Origin: Bacillota bacterium
Lineage (GTDB): Bacteria > Bacillota_A > Clostridia > Lachnospirales > WQUN01
Length of the DNA stretch: 41,459 nt
NCBI GenBank assembly: GCA_009786175.1
Contig: WQTQ01000230.1
Span: 1 to 41,459 of the forward strand
Direction of reading: 5' to 3'
The translations under genes and the position numbers were made by a program. Under the pieces are notes generated by a model. It did no database searches. It was not told where the DNA came from and saw only the letters and a list, made by a program, of their open reading frames with translations. This document shows, piece by piece, positions 8,101-14,982 of the stretch (the first letter of the stretch is position 1; each line of letters opens with the position of its first letter).

Positions 8101-10288
8101 CATTCATAACAACGCTGCCAGCATCGGCGGCGGTGTCAGCGGTTTTGGTACACGCGGCAGAATTATTATGAACGGCGGCGAAATACGCGACAACGTTGCT
8201 TCTATCGGCGGCGGCGTAGGTACTTTTGGTAACAATTCCGGTTTTATCATGAATGGCGGCGAAATTCATAGCAACGAAGCTATTTATGGCGGCGGCGTAA
8301 TGGTAATGTACTGGAGAAGCGGTCCTCCGTTCAATAATATTTTCCACAGCGTTTTTGATTTCTACGGCGGTAGAATTTTTAACAACACAGCACGCAATAA
8401 CAGTGGCGGTATTCATGCCAACGGAACGGTTAACTTCAGAAATGCCGACCCCAACTCTGTAGTGGGCAATTCCCCGAACAATATAACAACCATTTACGAC
8501 CATGCAAACGTAACCGGCACAAGCGCATTGCTTTTTGACCTGGTAGGTGGTACACCAACCCGATACACCGTGCCTGTTTGGGTGCCTGTTGACGGCAGAA
8601 TTATGTACCATATTCCGCTTGTGAACCCGGTCCGTGAAGGCTTTGAATTTGAAGGCTGGTTCCTTGACCCATTACGTCAAGTTCCGTTGACAGAAGAGAA
8701 TTTGATGGGCATAGAGCTTACCGTCCTGTACGCAGGCTGGCATGGCGATGTTTTGGCTTACAGCCTTAGCTTCGAACTTGGCGGTACGGAAGAAGCACCT
8801 ACGGTACCCGCAAATATTGCGCCAATTACGGTAACCGCGGGCAGTGTAATTGTAAACGCCCCGGGCTTCCCGCAAGACCCGGCAAGGGAAGGTTACAACT
8901 TTGCAGGCTGGTATATGGATGCAGAGTTTGAAACCCCACTTACACCGGAAACTATAATGCCAAACCAAAACACTACGGTTTATGCGGCCTGGAGCCCGGT
9001 AGTTTCAGGCAACGCAGCCCTGGCAGAGCTGGAAGTGACAGGCTATGCACTAACCCCGGAATTCGACCCACAGGTACTAAGCTATGAAGTAACCGTACCA
9101 TACAGCACAACCTACGTAGAAATCAGGTACGCAGCTTACTGTCAAAACGCTGTGGTAACAATAAGCGGCCCATATGACAACCTTCAAGTTGGAGAAAATG
9201 TAATAACGGTAACGGTAACAGCGGAAGACGGAACAACCCGGGAATACACAATTAACATCCTGCGTGACACTGCTCCGGGCCAATGCCCTGTGCCTTCATT
9301 CGACATCTTTAACAACGGCGAAGGCGGCAGCCCTTCAAGGCCAAATGCAGACCTTGCAGAGCTGGGCATAATCCGGATGTGGACACAGCTTGACGGCGTA
9401 AATACACCTGTATATTTTGCCGCCACAGATACAATTAAAGCCTATGACCAAGACGGCAGCTGCGCTATGGAATTTGTTAACGCAAGCCGCATGTGGCGAG
9501 ACGGTACGGGCCGGTTGAATTATTTCAACAGGATTGACGTTAGTAAAGACGGCGGCGCATGGCAGTATATTAACTTTACAATAACTGTGCATGGTCAAAC
9601 TGTGGAGTTGCTGCTTGTAAACGCCTTGTTTGAAGAGCCTGTATTGCCGGTGTTAACCTTCGACATCTTTAACAACGGCGAAGGCGGCAGCCCTTCAAGG
9701 CCTAACCCGGGTCTTGCGGAAGCGGGTACAATCCGTATGTGGACACAGCTTGACGGCGTAAATGCTCCTGTGTACTACGCTGCGGCAGATACAATTAAAG
9801 CCTACGACCAAGACGGTAATTGCGCTATGTACTTTGTAAGAGTAGGCCGTGTGTGGCAGGCCGGTACAGGCTGGTTAGATTACTTTAACCTGGTAGACGT
9901 TAACAAAAACGGCGCGTGGCGTTATATTAACTTCGTTATAACCGCGTATGGCCAAACTGTTGAAGTATTGCTGGTTAACGCAAACTACCCGATACAGCCG
10001 CTGTCATTCTACCTTGCAACGAACAGCGTAGCAGTAAGCAACACAAACCGCCATGTAAGCGTGTTTGTAAGCGGTACCGCAACAGGCCCAATTACGCTAA
10101 ACCTTCTTGACAGTGCGCCGGAGCTTGTACTGCAAGTGCGCGACAACCTTTGGACCCCAACCGGCCCGGCAGAAGGTTTGGTAATAGGTGTTGCAGGCAA
10201 CGCGACAATTACCGAATCCAGAACAGTGACATTGGAAGTAACCCGTGACGGTATAACTGTGCTGTTGTCAATTGAATTAGTGGCATAA
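2168..10288 (+). CDS. Giant secreted subtilisin-like (S8) protease with InlB repeats and beta-helix
   Basis: The 2706-residue product should be exported and cleave proteins outside the cell. A signal peptide covers about residues 5-36, followed by an I9-like propeptide (about 95-200). The S8 catalytic residues are D259 (VIDSGID), H339 (SSHGTHVAG), N436 (oxyanion, MGNSG) and S708 (GTSMSAPHVAG). A PA-like insertion (about 555-640) explains the long N436-S708 gap, as in lactocepin/C5a-peptidase relatives. Next come Fn3-like sandwiches, InlB_B-type repeats ending in GW/AxW (about 1317-1661 and 2119-2277), a Gly/Asn-rich right-handed beta-helix (about 1669-2114), a cadherin-like sandwich (2281-2369), two 120-residue repeats and a terminal domain. 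No LPXTG, SLH or other anchor was seen. The start may be GTG 2168 or ATG 2180; the latter gives the more typical signal peptide. Confidence 0.9.
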   Translation: MKEAMRKSTKSKLMALLLASIMVLSLLWPISLAAEENTSYTSYTQQEEDTEEYLSVVDEELVNEYGLHNLVPSQFIIQQQTGLIGFYGDYALEDSAELTSVIVIFRNNPAAVQVREAQARGMRLSYDMAEVIAESDHSLFRRELNELLSSSVSAFSAEGQNMSFEITHEYRNYLNGVSLTLPSNMVAYLAKFESVVAVYPNFQIEIGPFDFELLQSAIEYADDLIRNPQGMAAGRAKMGADEMHQLGFRGQGVVVAVIDSGIDLDHPAFEGAFLTYEEMRSRMDSLHGAGSHGFTRADTMYRHGGYFFFGRNFRLEDRPTRNNPNELLLEVPPAQRSSHGTHVAGTIAARDTGGEISALGVAPEAHIIAYRVFNRTGGAAADMMASFEMIMYDRPDVVNMSFGAAGDNNPMSVLAIPVTNIALLHPEIVLVNSMGNSGSNNQNDNNNFFSGTAPAQSTPVISVSAFEQELDRSFTLRSGNLSMNTELYLDSALSVWSSLANGRYVTTFNTSHVNGEYRILAMPCTTDATFYLPPPSAPGIPHPRQSLGSGTRADFEALAEKYGDELERAFVLVRRGAGWGDLQDRAIEFGVAGLINVNDFRPLPTRIQSMGRNELWHVPGMFVSHGEGIALYDSLVDGRGTFYLTNFTASPPTIAFFSSNGPVNMTFEINSNIGAHGHWVISTVPPAAIADLDDHDYTRAYAGNLGTSMSAPHVAGAAALMIQYSRETAGEQWTSYEIKTRMMSTAIPVGQGEKSVFQIGAGYVDVFAASQTDHFVMVAYDKVPWRPLPSGTTFWDQDFATVMTGSFSFNSRRMYLEDEDFVTRRLTAVIVNESSESRTYTISHRWTCYSHPSGLVQNPQGNATLHTSANTVTVPANSTGTFDVWMQISTDADFWFYEGFVDVYHGSNRVSALPFAFVAEATAVSDFRLTRPVISTGPYALHGASSVLEAVFTPNMGFGFDVWIFRDNEITADMDEHNWRTEERFREALVGYARQALINENATVPGRQERMSVFDGRYVPSFDDEGNLRFWPGPMGLTYWEGGGSGLPGLDTPRRILEEGDYIIMLDVYRQIGSVQILLWVIPIFSNWEDIDIMARFSVDNTPPQLDVNHEVQGSSVRIYGNANDLWLSQAIDRGVTFDVWHEGSPYGPSLSTQNNLAVFVNTPDGTVRVPIDAQGNFDHVLTDVMGHEIFEILVWAVDNYSITPRITHTLLWPHQIWSSGAEFEYPGGPLQRADRGLNQFVRTAHLAGYIVNDIFNDYVWVGSNFAEVRIPFGSSLLNFDLQDSDEDPVTPSLIPSVDVAPGRFIIGYLPETVPTRQFGVFTGWGIREGEDIVPITVEMRMPAYSITVYAMWHPYVEVSFNLNDTAGQPANPRTIDPIRVSAGTPIMAHTDFPADPTREGFEFAGWTLNGAAVGTNTLAPYVSITLAANWTPFVQLSFDLRGTEEYPTNPPTISPITILTGSVVRNHPDFPEDPTRAGDFVFAGWHINFTLIWNQVIDEVFSTLGLPAFLRPLVPSPQPGDDLLELLETFINIAENFLPPGTIPPGIMLLLPTFLPDWLPTVVPDNGMILVPQDFEMPPANLTLTAYWWMTRALSFETNGGTELATIMVIEDRKIMDSLLIAPTREGYVFGGWFMDAGLTQRLTSETMMPRAATTLFASWVAPQDGVAFVSTEAELRATLPAASGIHTVYLLQSITVTGATQLIIPNNRTMTFSSHEGVGRAVLTSAITSNNPMITIGVAPNAANRPNITMRNIGMTRAEGMNRMQNSRAITNHAVLTLENVEIYGFAPLFAFIFPNAAVGGAILNNHAQAYLTIRDSRFFNNEQGSGTISQAAGATMHIYDTEIFGNRSLANAGAVNNTGNNGRVFLTRVHIHNNIAFNDAGGVLLAGPGSRLEMWDVLIHDNVATVGAGGGVLAMQSNVHAVLHSGEIFNNSAIGEGIDMDDILDVPVTNFLTATGGGGLALAGSDATFTINGGVIHNNAASIGGGVSGFGTRGRIIMNGGEIRDNVASIGGGVGTFGNNSGFIMNGGEIHSNEAIYGGGVMVMYWRSGPPFNNIFHSVFDFYGGRIFNNTARNNSGGIHANGTVNFRNADPNSVVGNSPNNITTIYDHANVTGTSALLFDLVGGTPTRYTVPVWVPVDGRIMYHIPLVNPVREGFEFEGWFLDPLRQVPLTEENLMGIELTVLYAGWHGDVLAYSLSFELGGTEEAPTVPANIAPITVTAGSVIVNAPGFPQDPAREGYNFAGWYMDAEFETPLTPETIMPNQNTTVYAAWSPVVSGNAALAELEVTGYALTPEFDPQVLSYEVTVPYSTTYVEIRYAAYCQNAVVTISGPYDNLQVGENVITVTVTAEDGTTREYTINILRDTAPGQCPVPSFDIFNNGEGGSPSRPNADLAELGIIRMWTQLDGVNTPVYFAATDTIKAYDQDGSCAMEFVNASRMWRDGTGRLNYFNRIDVSKDGGAWQYINFTITVHGQTVELLLVNALFEEPVLPVLTFDIFNNGEGGSPSRPNPGLAEAGTIRMWTQLDGVNAPVYYAAADTIKAYDQDGNCAMYFVRVGRVWQAGTGWLDYFNLVDVNKNGAWRYINFVITAYGQTVEVLLVNANYPIQPLSFYLATNSVAVSNTNRHVSVFVSGTATGPITLNLLDSAPELVLQVRDNLWTPTGPAEGLVIGVAGNATITESRTVTLEVTRDGITVLLSIELVA
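9301..10000 (+). repeat. 360-bp tandem duplication inside the subtilase gene
   Basis: Positions 9301 and 9661 begin the same 42-bp stretch, exactly 360 bp apart. Similarity continues through most of each unit. The encoded 120-residue modules both start FDIFNNGEGGSPSRPN and end with a QTVE-LLVNA motif. Exact in-frame spacing and long DNA identity point to a fairly recent duplication. Confidence 0.85.
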
Positions 10289-10299
10289 AGATAAAAACG

Positions 10300-10340
10300 C
10301 ACCCCCTGATATCACGTTTGCAATATGATATCAGGGGGTG
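10300..10340. repeat. Palindromic element, long form (copy 2)
   Basis: A hairpin with 15-bp perfect arms (10300-10314 and 10326-10340) lies between two convergent genes, the subtilase and the PNPOx-like gene. The arms read CACCCCC + TGATATCA and its complement, separated by 11 nt. The compensating change at the ends (C and G instead of T and A) keeps pairing. It is well placed as a bidirectional terminator. Confidence 0.8.
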
Positions 10341-10343
10341 TTG

Positions 10344-10835
10344 TTAAATTTCCTTACCCGTTACCGTTGCGGATTTATTAACAAAATCCATGTGAATTAA
10401 CGTCTCGTGGTGGTTAAGGTTGACTATACCGTTTGTAAGGCGGACTTCTAAAATGCAGCAGTTTTTGTTACTCTCGTCGTTGGCCATGTCGTACCATTTT
10501 GCGAAAACTTCCCGCAATTTGGTTCGCAGCTCTGCATTTTTCGGGTCCAGCACCCATCCCAGGTTTTCGCCTATGCCGCCGGCGGTAAACCATTCGAAAC
10601 AAAGTGCAACGGCAACTTCGTTGTTTTGGGCAATTTGCTGCATTTTTGAGGACTCGCCCCATGTAACGGAATAGAACTTGCCATCTACATAGTAGGCGTC
10701 CACGTCGCGCACGACAGGGCGCGGTTTGCCGTTTGCAGACGGTTCCGCTGCGATAGTGGCAAGGGAAATAATATTGTCCTTGCCGTTGCCAAACTTTTCT
10801 TCTAAAATTGCCATTCCTTTTTCGTACTTGTTCAT
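10344..10835 (-). CDS. Pyridoxamine 5'-phosphate oxidase-like (FMN-binding split-barrel) protein
   Basis: The protein has 163 residues and resembles small clostridial FMN-binding split-barrel proteins of the PNPOx-like superfamily. The visible pattern is an N-terminal helix, GKPRPVVRDVDAYYVDGKFYSVT, then SSKMQQIAQNNEVAVAL, typical of the flavin-barrel core. Such proteins usually bind FMN, F420 or heme and reduce small molecules; the substrate is unknown. The start is ATG 10835 behind AAGGAG. It lies 13 nt after the AraC-type gene and is probably co-transcribed with it. Confidence 0.7.
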   Translation of the reverse strand: MNKYEKGMAILEEKFGNGKDNIISLATIAAEPSANGKPRPVVRDVDAYYVDGKFYSVTWGESSKMQQIAQNNEVAVALCFEWFTAGGIGENLGWVLDPKNAELRTKLREVFAKWYDMANDESNKNCCILEVRLTNGIVNLNHHETLIHMDFVNKSATVTGKEI

Positions 10836-10848
10836 AATCCATTCTCCT

Positions 10849-11343
10849 TTATGTTTTTTCCCGCTTCTTAAACGGTATCCACATTTCCATGTAAGCGTCC
10901 CGGCGGCTGGTGTAGTAAATTTCCGGGAAGAAGCCGTCTGCCGTAAGTCCGTGTTTTTTTAGCCAAAACCGCGTAAACTTCATCATTTTGCCAAGGGAGG
11001 CCATTAACAGGTGGAAATTTTCCGCTTCGTATTCGCAAACTACATATTCCCTTGCAGGCAGCTGCCAGCTTGCAAAGTGGGAAGTGTGGTTGTTAAAGCC
11101 GTAGTTAAGCGCGATGTCGAAAATGCGGGTTTGTGTCTTACGCAATTCATCACAAGCCAGGGACAGCCGCCGCAGTTTAATGTAATCCCGCACAGGCGTT
11201 TTAACCAAGCGCGAAAACAGCCGCTGGTAGTAGAATATCGACAGCGAAGCTATTTCCGCCAGGTCTTCAATTTGAATGTCTTCGCTTACGCGCTCTTCGA
11301 TGTGGTTTATAGTTTTTTGTATAGCTTCCCATGCGTGCAGAAT
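10849..11343 (-). CDS. AraC/GyrI-like regulator, shortened, with no standard start codon
   Basis: In the homologous frame the protein begins HAWEAIQKTINHIEERVSED and continues through a first AraC helix-turn-helix (about residues 20-45). No ATG, GTG or TTG precedes that helix; the first TTG (11208) would remove it. A strong AAAGGAGG is followed by ATT (11343) and CTG (11340), at spacings of 4 and 7 nt, so a rare start codon is likely. The second helix-turn-helix breaks off at GFNNHTSHFA and joins directly to a GyrI-like end (REYVVCEYEAENFHLLM). About 80 or more residues usual between these parts are missing. The gene may therefore be decaying or may encode a reduced regulator. It precedes the PNPOx-like gene. 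Confidence 0.6.
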   Translation of the reverse strand: MLHAWEAIQKTINHIEERVSEDIQIEDLAEIASLSIFYYQRLFSRLVKTPVRDYIKLRRLSLACDELRKTQTRIFDIALNYGFNNHTSHFASWQLPAREYVVCEYEAENFHLLMASLGKMMKFTRFWLKKHGLTADGFFPEIYYTSRRDAYMEMWIPFKKREKT

Positions 11344-11381
11344 GCCACCTCCTTTGTGGTGGAATTTTGTTTGTGTAGAAT

Positions 11382-11390
11382 ATTATACCA
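11382..11390 (-). promoter_or_regulatory. Extended -10 promoter of the AraC-type gene
   Basis: On the minus strand TGG is followed directly by TATAAT (11387-11382), an extended -10 element. No clear -35 box is seen. Transcription would start near 11375, so the mRNA has only about 32 nt before the ATT/CTG start region. Confidence 0.45.
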
Positions 11391-11426
11391 GAAATAATGG
11401 CGGACATTTGACTGTGTCTGCTCTTT

Positions 11427-12347
11427 TTAGCTGGCGCACTCCCCCGTTAACCCGCACAATATCTCCACCCCGTGCCTAAGAGTTGGCAGAATATACTCCA
11501 AAACTTCCTTAACAGCCTTTGGGCTGCCGGGCAGGTTAACAATAAGTGACTGCCCCCGGGTTGCCCCAATCCCCCGGCTAAGCATCCCCCGTGGTGTAAT
11601 TTGCATAGAGTGTGCCCGCATGGCTTCCCCAATGCCGGGTACAATCCGTTCAGCCACGGCCAGCGTGGCCTCCGGTGTAACATCCCGCAGGGAAAGCCCC
11701 GTGCCGCCGGTTGTAAGAATTAGCTGTGTCTTGGCGTTATCACACAAATCTATCAGCGTTTTTTCAATTTCCGCCTGCTCGTCGGGCAGAGTTGCTTGGT
11801 GTTTTACTACATATCCGGCCTTCTTTAGCATATTTGCGATAATTTTGCCGCTTTCGTCCACGCGGGTACCTTGCGCGCCCTTGTCGCTTAAGGTTACAAC
11901 CGCGGCGGATAAAACAACTTCCACCATGTCGCCAACGGAAACCTGCCCTTCTTGCAGAACTTTGGCAAAAATTCCTTCCCGGGGCATAATGCAGTCACCC
12001 ATCTTGTTGTAAATCTGGCACTTACTGTGGCATTCCTTGCCTATTTGGGTGACTTCCAGCAGGGCTGTGCCGCATTTTAACAGTGTTCTCACGGGCAGGG
12101 CGGCTAGGTCAATTCCTTCAACCAGCAGGTTTTCGCCAAAATCCCCGTGGGACACATTCGCGCCGCCATGGTTAAATTTCTGTACTTTATCGTAGGACAA
12201 TAGACTAACCTGCCTGTGCCAGCTGCCGCCGTGAGCGTCATTTTCCAGTCCCCAATCGGGTTTTAGCAGGCAGGTGTTTATGTTTTGTTTTGGTGTTCCC
12301 TTGGCCTCGCTTATACATACTGCGATAATTTTCCCTGTAATTGACAT
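11427..12347 (-). CDS. MOSC domain - molybdopterin adenylyltransferase (MogA/MoaB-like) fusion
   Basis: The 306-residue protein joins two Moco-related modules. Residues 1-145 form a MOSC domain (GLENDAHGG, ANVSHGDFGENLLVEG, KECHSKCQIY), a sulfur-carrier fold used in Moco sulfuration. Residues 146-306 form a MogA/MoaB domain (VVTLSDKGAQGTRVDESG, LTTGGTGLSLRDVTPEAT, NLPGSPKAV), which adenylylates molybdopterin before metal insertion. Such fusions occur in clostridia. The start ATG 12347 lies 4 nt after the moaA stop, so it is the last gene of the moaC-moaA operon. The MogA part keeps the GGTG motif, which argues for activity. Confidence 0.85.
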   Translation of the reverse strand: MSITGKIIAVCISEAKGTPKQNINTCLLKPDWGLENDAHGGSWHRQVSLLSYDKVQKFNHGGANVSHGDFGENLLVEGIDLAALPVRTLLKCGTALLEVTQIGKECHSKCQIYNKMGDCIMPREGIFAKVLQEGQVSVGDMVEVVLSAAVVTLSDKGAQGTRVDESGKIIANMLKKAGYVVKHQATLPDEQAEIEKTLIDLCDNAKTQLILTTGGTGLSLRDVTPEATLAVAERIVPGIGEAMRAHSMQITPRGMLSRGIGATRGQSLIVNLPGSPKAVKEVLEYILPTLRHGVEILCGLTGECAS

Positions 12348-12351
12348 GGTG

Positions 12352-13311
12352 TTAACCTCCTATTTTGGACATATCCTGCAAGTTTGTTTCGCTGTCTAAA
12401 AAATGACGCTGCGGTTTTTCATATACGGCGGTTAAAATCGCCTGCTTTATTTCATCGTCCGTCGCCCCGCACCGCAGCAGGTATTTTAAGTCTATGCCTT
12501 GGTTATGGTGCAGGCACAGCCGTAAAAAGCCTGTGGAGCTTACCCGCAGTCGGTTGCAGCTTTGGCAAAAATTATGGTTAATGGGGCTGATAAAGCCTAT
12601 CTTGCCAATCAAACTTTTACTGCCGTAGTACCGGGCCGGGCCGGAGCCGTTTACAAAGCCGCATGGGGTTAACGGGCCATACTTGGCAGAAATAACTTGC
12701 AGTACTTCTGTGGACGGTACACCTTTGCAGTCCTTATTTGCCCCTGTAGGCATCAATTCAATAAAACGGACGCTAACGGGCATTTTCTCCGCTATTTCGG
12801 CAATGCTAAGAATTTCATGGCTGTTTACACCTTTGATTATTACGGAATTTATTTTTGTGGGAATACTGTATTCTACTGCTTTGTGCAGGGCCTGCCAGAC
12901 GCTGTCAAAGGCATCCGTGCCGGTGATATTTTTGTAGTTTTCCTTACAAACGCTGTCCAGGCTGATGTTTAACCCATCCAGCCGGGCGTGCGCAAGGTCC
13001 TGTATGTAATTGTTTATAAGAACCCCGTTGGTTGTAAGGGTTATGTTTTTTGCACCGGGAATGGCTTTCAGGTTTTGTACAAAGCCCGCGCAGCCCTTGC
13101 GCACAAGGGGTTCGCCCCCGGTAACACGGAAATTTTCCACGCCAAGCCGCGCCATAATTGTGCATAGGCGCAGGACTTCCTCGTATTGTAAAATTTCTTG
13201 GCGGGGATAGCGGGTAAAGTTGTCGGAAACGCAATATTTGCAGCGCAAATTGCAGCGGTCTGTTATGGAAACGCGCAGGTAATCAATTTTACGGAAAAAG
13301 GAGTCAACCAT
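12352..13311 (-). CDS. moaA: GTP 3',8-cyclase MoaA
   Basis: MoaA is a radical SAM enzyme that, with MoaC, turns GTP into cyclic pyranopterin monophosphate, the first step of Moco synthesis. The 319-residue protein has both iron-sulfur sites: C20, C24, C27 (CNLRCKYC) for SAM and C249, C252, C266 (CQSCNRLRV...LC) for GTP. It ends in the essential Gly-Gly. The start is ATG 13311, which overlaps the moaC stop by 8 nt; an upstream in-frame extension to 13506 lies in moaC and is not used. Confidence 0.93.
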   Translation of the reverse strand: MVDSFFRKIDYLRVSITDRCNLRCKYCVSDNFTRYPRQEILQYEEVLRLCTIMARLGVENFRVTGGEPLVRKGCAGFVQNLKAIPGAKNITLTTNGVLINNYIQDLAHARLDGLNISLDSVCKENYKNITGTDAFDSVWQALHKAVEYSIPTKINSVIIKGVNSHEILSIAEIAEKMPVSVRFIELMPTGANKDCKGVPSTEVLQVISAKYGPLTPCGFVNGSGPARYYGSKSLIGKIGFISPINHNFCQSCNRLRVSSTGFLRLCLHHNQGIDLKYLLRCGATDDEIKQAILTAVYEKPQRHFLDSETNLQDMSKIGG

Positions 13312-13765
13312 TGCTTTTTCCGCCGTGTTTTTCCAAAAGGGTAATGCCGGTAATTTCCATGTTTTTGTCCATGGCTTTGCACATGTCGTAAATTGTAAGC
13401 AAGGCCACAGACGCGCCGCACAACGCTTCCATTTCCACCCCGGTTTTACCTGTGGTTTTGACGATGCATATGGCCGTAATTGTATTTTCGGCTTCCATAA
13501 ATTCAAAATCTACAGCGGCTTTTTCTATGGCAATACTGTGGCAAAGGGGGATAAGGGCAGGGGTTTGTTTTGTGGCCATTATGCCCGCAATGCGGGCCAC
13601 GGCCAGCACGTCGCCTTTTTTACCCGTGCCGGATTTGCATGCGGCAAAAGCCTCGGGCGACATTTTAATTTGCCCGGCGGCAACGGCGGTGCGGTGGGTT
13701 TCCTGCTTTTCGCTAACATCAACCATAATGGCGTTACCAGCTGTATCAAAGTGGTTAAGTTGCAT
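13304..13765 (-). CDS. moaC: Cyclic pyranopterin monophosphate synthase MoaC
   Basis: MoaC rearranges the MoaA product into cyclic pyranopterin monophosphate. The 153-residue length is typical. Family motifs are [21 protein letters not shown], the [13 protein letters not shown] stretch and [25 protein letters not shown] (written here in parts of the protein, residues 3-145). The start ATG 13765 has AAGGAG in the end of the preceding small ORF, so translation is probably coupled. The order moaC-moaA-MOSC/mog makes a compact partial Moco operon; moaD, moaE and moeA are not in the window. Confidence 0.93.
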   Translation of the reverse strand: MQLNHFDTAGNAIMVDVSEKQETHRTAVAAGQIKMSPEAFAACKSGTGKKGDVLAVARIAGIMATKQTPALIPLCHSIAIEKAAVDFEFMEAENTITAICIVKTTGKTGVEMEALCGASVALLTIYDMCKAMDKNMEITGITLLEKHGGKSNG

Positions 13766-13847
13766 GGGCGTACTCCTTCAAGTCCTGCTTAACGTCTTCC
13801 GGCAGCTGGTTGTAATTTGTGTCATTGATTGATGTTAAATCAGACAT
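13755..13847 (-). CDS. Small 30-residue ORF between the IspD-RNase H fusion and moaC
   Basis: This frame starts at ATG 13847, overlapping the stop codon of the IspD-RNase H gene, and stops at 13755, inside moaC. It begins [19 protein letters not shown] and is acidic and hydrophilic, with no membrane segment. Both overlaps (8 nt upstream, 11 nt downstream) are the kind seen in translationally coupled genes, and the moaC ribosome site lies within it. I do not recognise the family. It may be a real small protein or only a coupling frame that carries ribosomes to moaC. Confidence 0.45.
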   Translation of the reverse strand: MSDLTSINDTNYNQLPEDVKQDLKEYAHAT

Positions 13848-14982
13848 GTTCAATCGCCCTCCTGGCCAGTTCGTCGCAGCGTTCGTTTTCCGGATGGCCT
13901 GCGTGGCCTTTTACCCAGTGGAATGTAACTTGGTGGGTTGCCAGCAGCGGCAACAGTCTTTCCCACAAGTCTACATTTAATGCGGCTTCTTTTTTGTTAC
14001 GCATCCAGTTGTTTTGCTTCCAGCGTGTTACCCAGCCCTTTTCTATGGCATCTACAACATAACGTGAGTCGGAATATAAATCTACTTCACAAGGTTGCTT
14101 TAACGTCTCCAGGCCAATTATTACAGCCATCATTTCCATACGGTTATTGGTGGTTTGCGCCTCCCCGCCGGAAAGCTCTTTTCTGTGTTCCCCATGTATC
14201 AGTACGGTGCCGTAGCCGCCGGGGCCCGGGTTGCCGGAACAGGCACCGTCTGTGTAGATCGTTACTTTTTTACTAAAATTATCATCCCTCCCCTTGATAT
14301 CAGGGGGTAGGCAGGCGGCTAACATCGCTTCTGCAATTACTAAGTCTTCCGGGGTGGTAATTTTTATATTTGCCGGGCTTGAAGTTACAACATAAACAGG
14401 TATGCCAAGCCGCTCTACCAGCGCACTGTCGTCAGTAACCCGTTCCAGTATACCATCTTTTTCCGCTTGTAAATAGGCTTGCGTTATTAAGCTGTATGTA
14501 AAGCCTTGGGGGGTTTGCGCTCTCCACAACTGGCTTCTGTCCAGCGTGGCCGTAATGTTATTTTGCAGGCTTGTCTGCTTAATTGTATCTGTTACGGGGG
14601 CGCAAGCAATGGCGGCACCGTGCTGTTTCACGGCATCTGCCACAGCTTGTACTAACTCGCCCGTTACAAAGGGCCGTACACCGTCGTGGATCAGCACAAT
14701 TTCTGTATCCGCAGGCAGCATTTTTACAGCGGCATATACGCTGTAAGCGCGGTTTTGGCCGCCTTCAACTACATGGCGTACTTTAGTAAACCCATAGTTT
14801 GCTACGGTGTCAGCGTACCCTTGCGGTACTGCCACAACAATTTCATCTACAATATCTAAACACTGAAAGGCGAAAATTGTACGCTTTAATATCGGTTCGC
14901 CTTTTAACTCTGTAAATTGTTTAGGAATATCCGCGCCAAAACGCGCGCCAACCCCCGAAGCGGGGATTATCACTTTAATCAT
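13840..14982 (-). CDS. Fusion: MEP cytidylyltransferase (IspD) - ribonuclease HI
   Basis: The 380-residue protein carries two unrelated enzymes. Residues 1-224 are IspD, which makes CDP-methylerythritol in isoprenoid synthesis; visible motifs are [26 protein letters not shown] and [10 protein letters not shown]. Residues 239-380 are RNase HI, which cuts RNA in RNA-DNA hybrids, with D245, E283, D305 and D370 ([34 protein letters not shown]). The join at residues 225-232 is encoded by a copy of the dispersed palindromic element. Both halves look complete, so both activities are likely. The start ATG 14982 overlaps the upstream gene by 8 nt. Fusion by an element that removed the ispD stop is an inference. 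Confidence 0.88.
   Translation of the reverse strand: MIKVIIPASGVGARFGADIPKQFTELKGEPILKRTIFAFQCLDIVDEIVVAVPQGYADTVANYGFTKVRHVVEGGQNRAYSVYAAVKMLPADTEIVLIHDGVRPFVTGELVQAVADAVKQHGAAIACAPVTDTIKQTSLQNNITATLDRSQLWRAQTPQGFTYSLITQAYLQAEKDGILERVTDDSALVERLGIPVYVVTSSPANIKITTPEDLVIAEAMLAACLPPDIKGRDDNFSKKVTIYTDGACSGNPGPGGYGTVLIHGEHRKELSGGEAQTTNNRMEMMAVIIGLETLKQPCEVDLYSDSRYVVDAIEKGWVTRWKQNNWMRNKKEAALNVDLWERLLPLLATHQVTFHWVKGHAGHPENERCDELARRAIEHV
14288..14309. repeat. Palindromic element, short form within a coding region (copy 3)
   Basis: The core TGATATCA (14295-14302) and the right arm GGGGGTA (14303-14309) are intact. The left arm has three changes from TACCCCC, so 19 of 22 positions match copy 4. Read in the gene's frame it encodes Leu-Pro-Pro-Asp-Ile-Lys-Gly and has no stop. 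It sits exactly at the IspD/RNase H domain boundary. Confidence 0.75.

Noticed and set aside
11315..11332. ATG near the AraC-type gene as its start
   Set aside because: It is in a different frame from the helix-turn-helix region and soon stops, so it cannot start this protein.
13312..13506. The N-terminal extension of the moaA frame to 13506
   Set aside because: It reads through moaC out of frame with Trp/Cys-rich composition; MoaA homologues start near the ATG at 13311.
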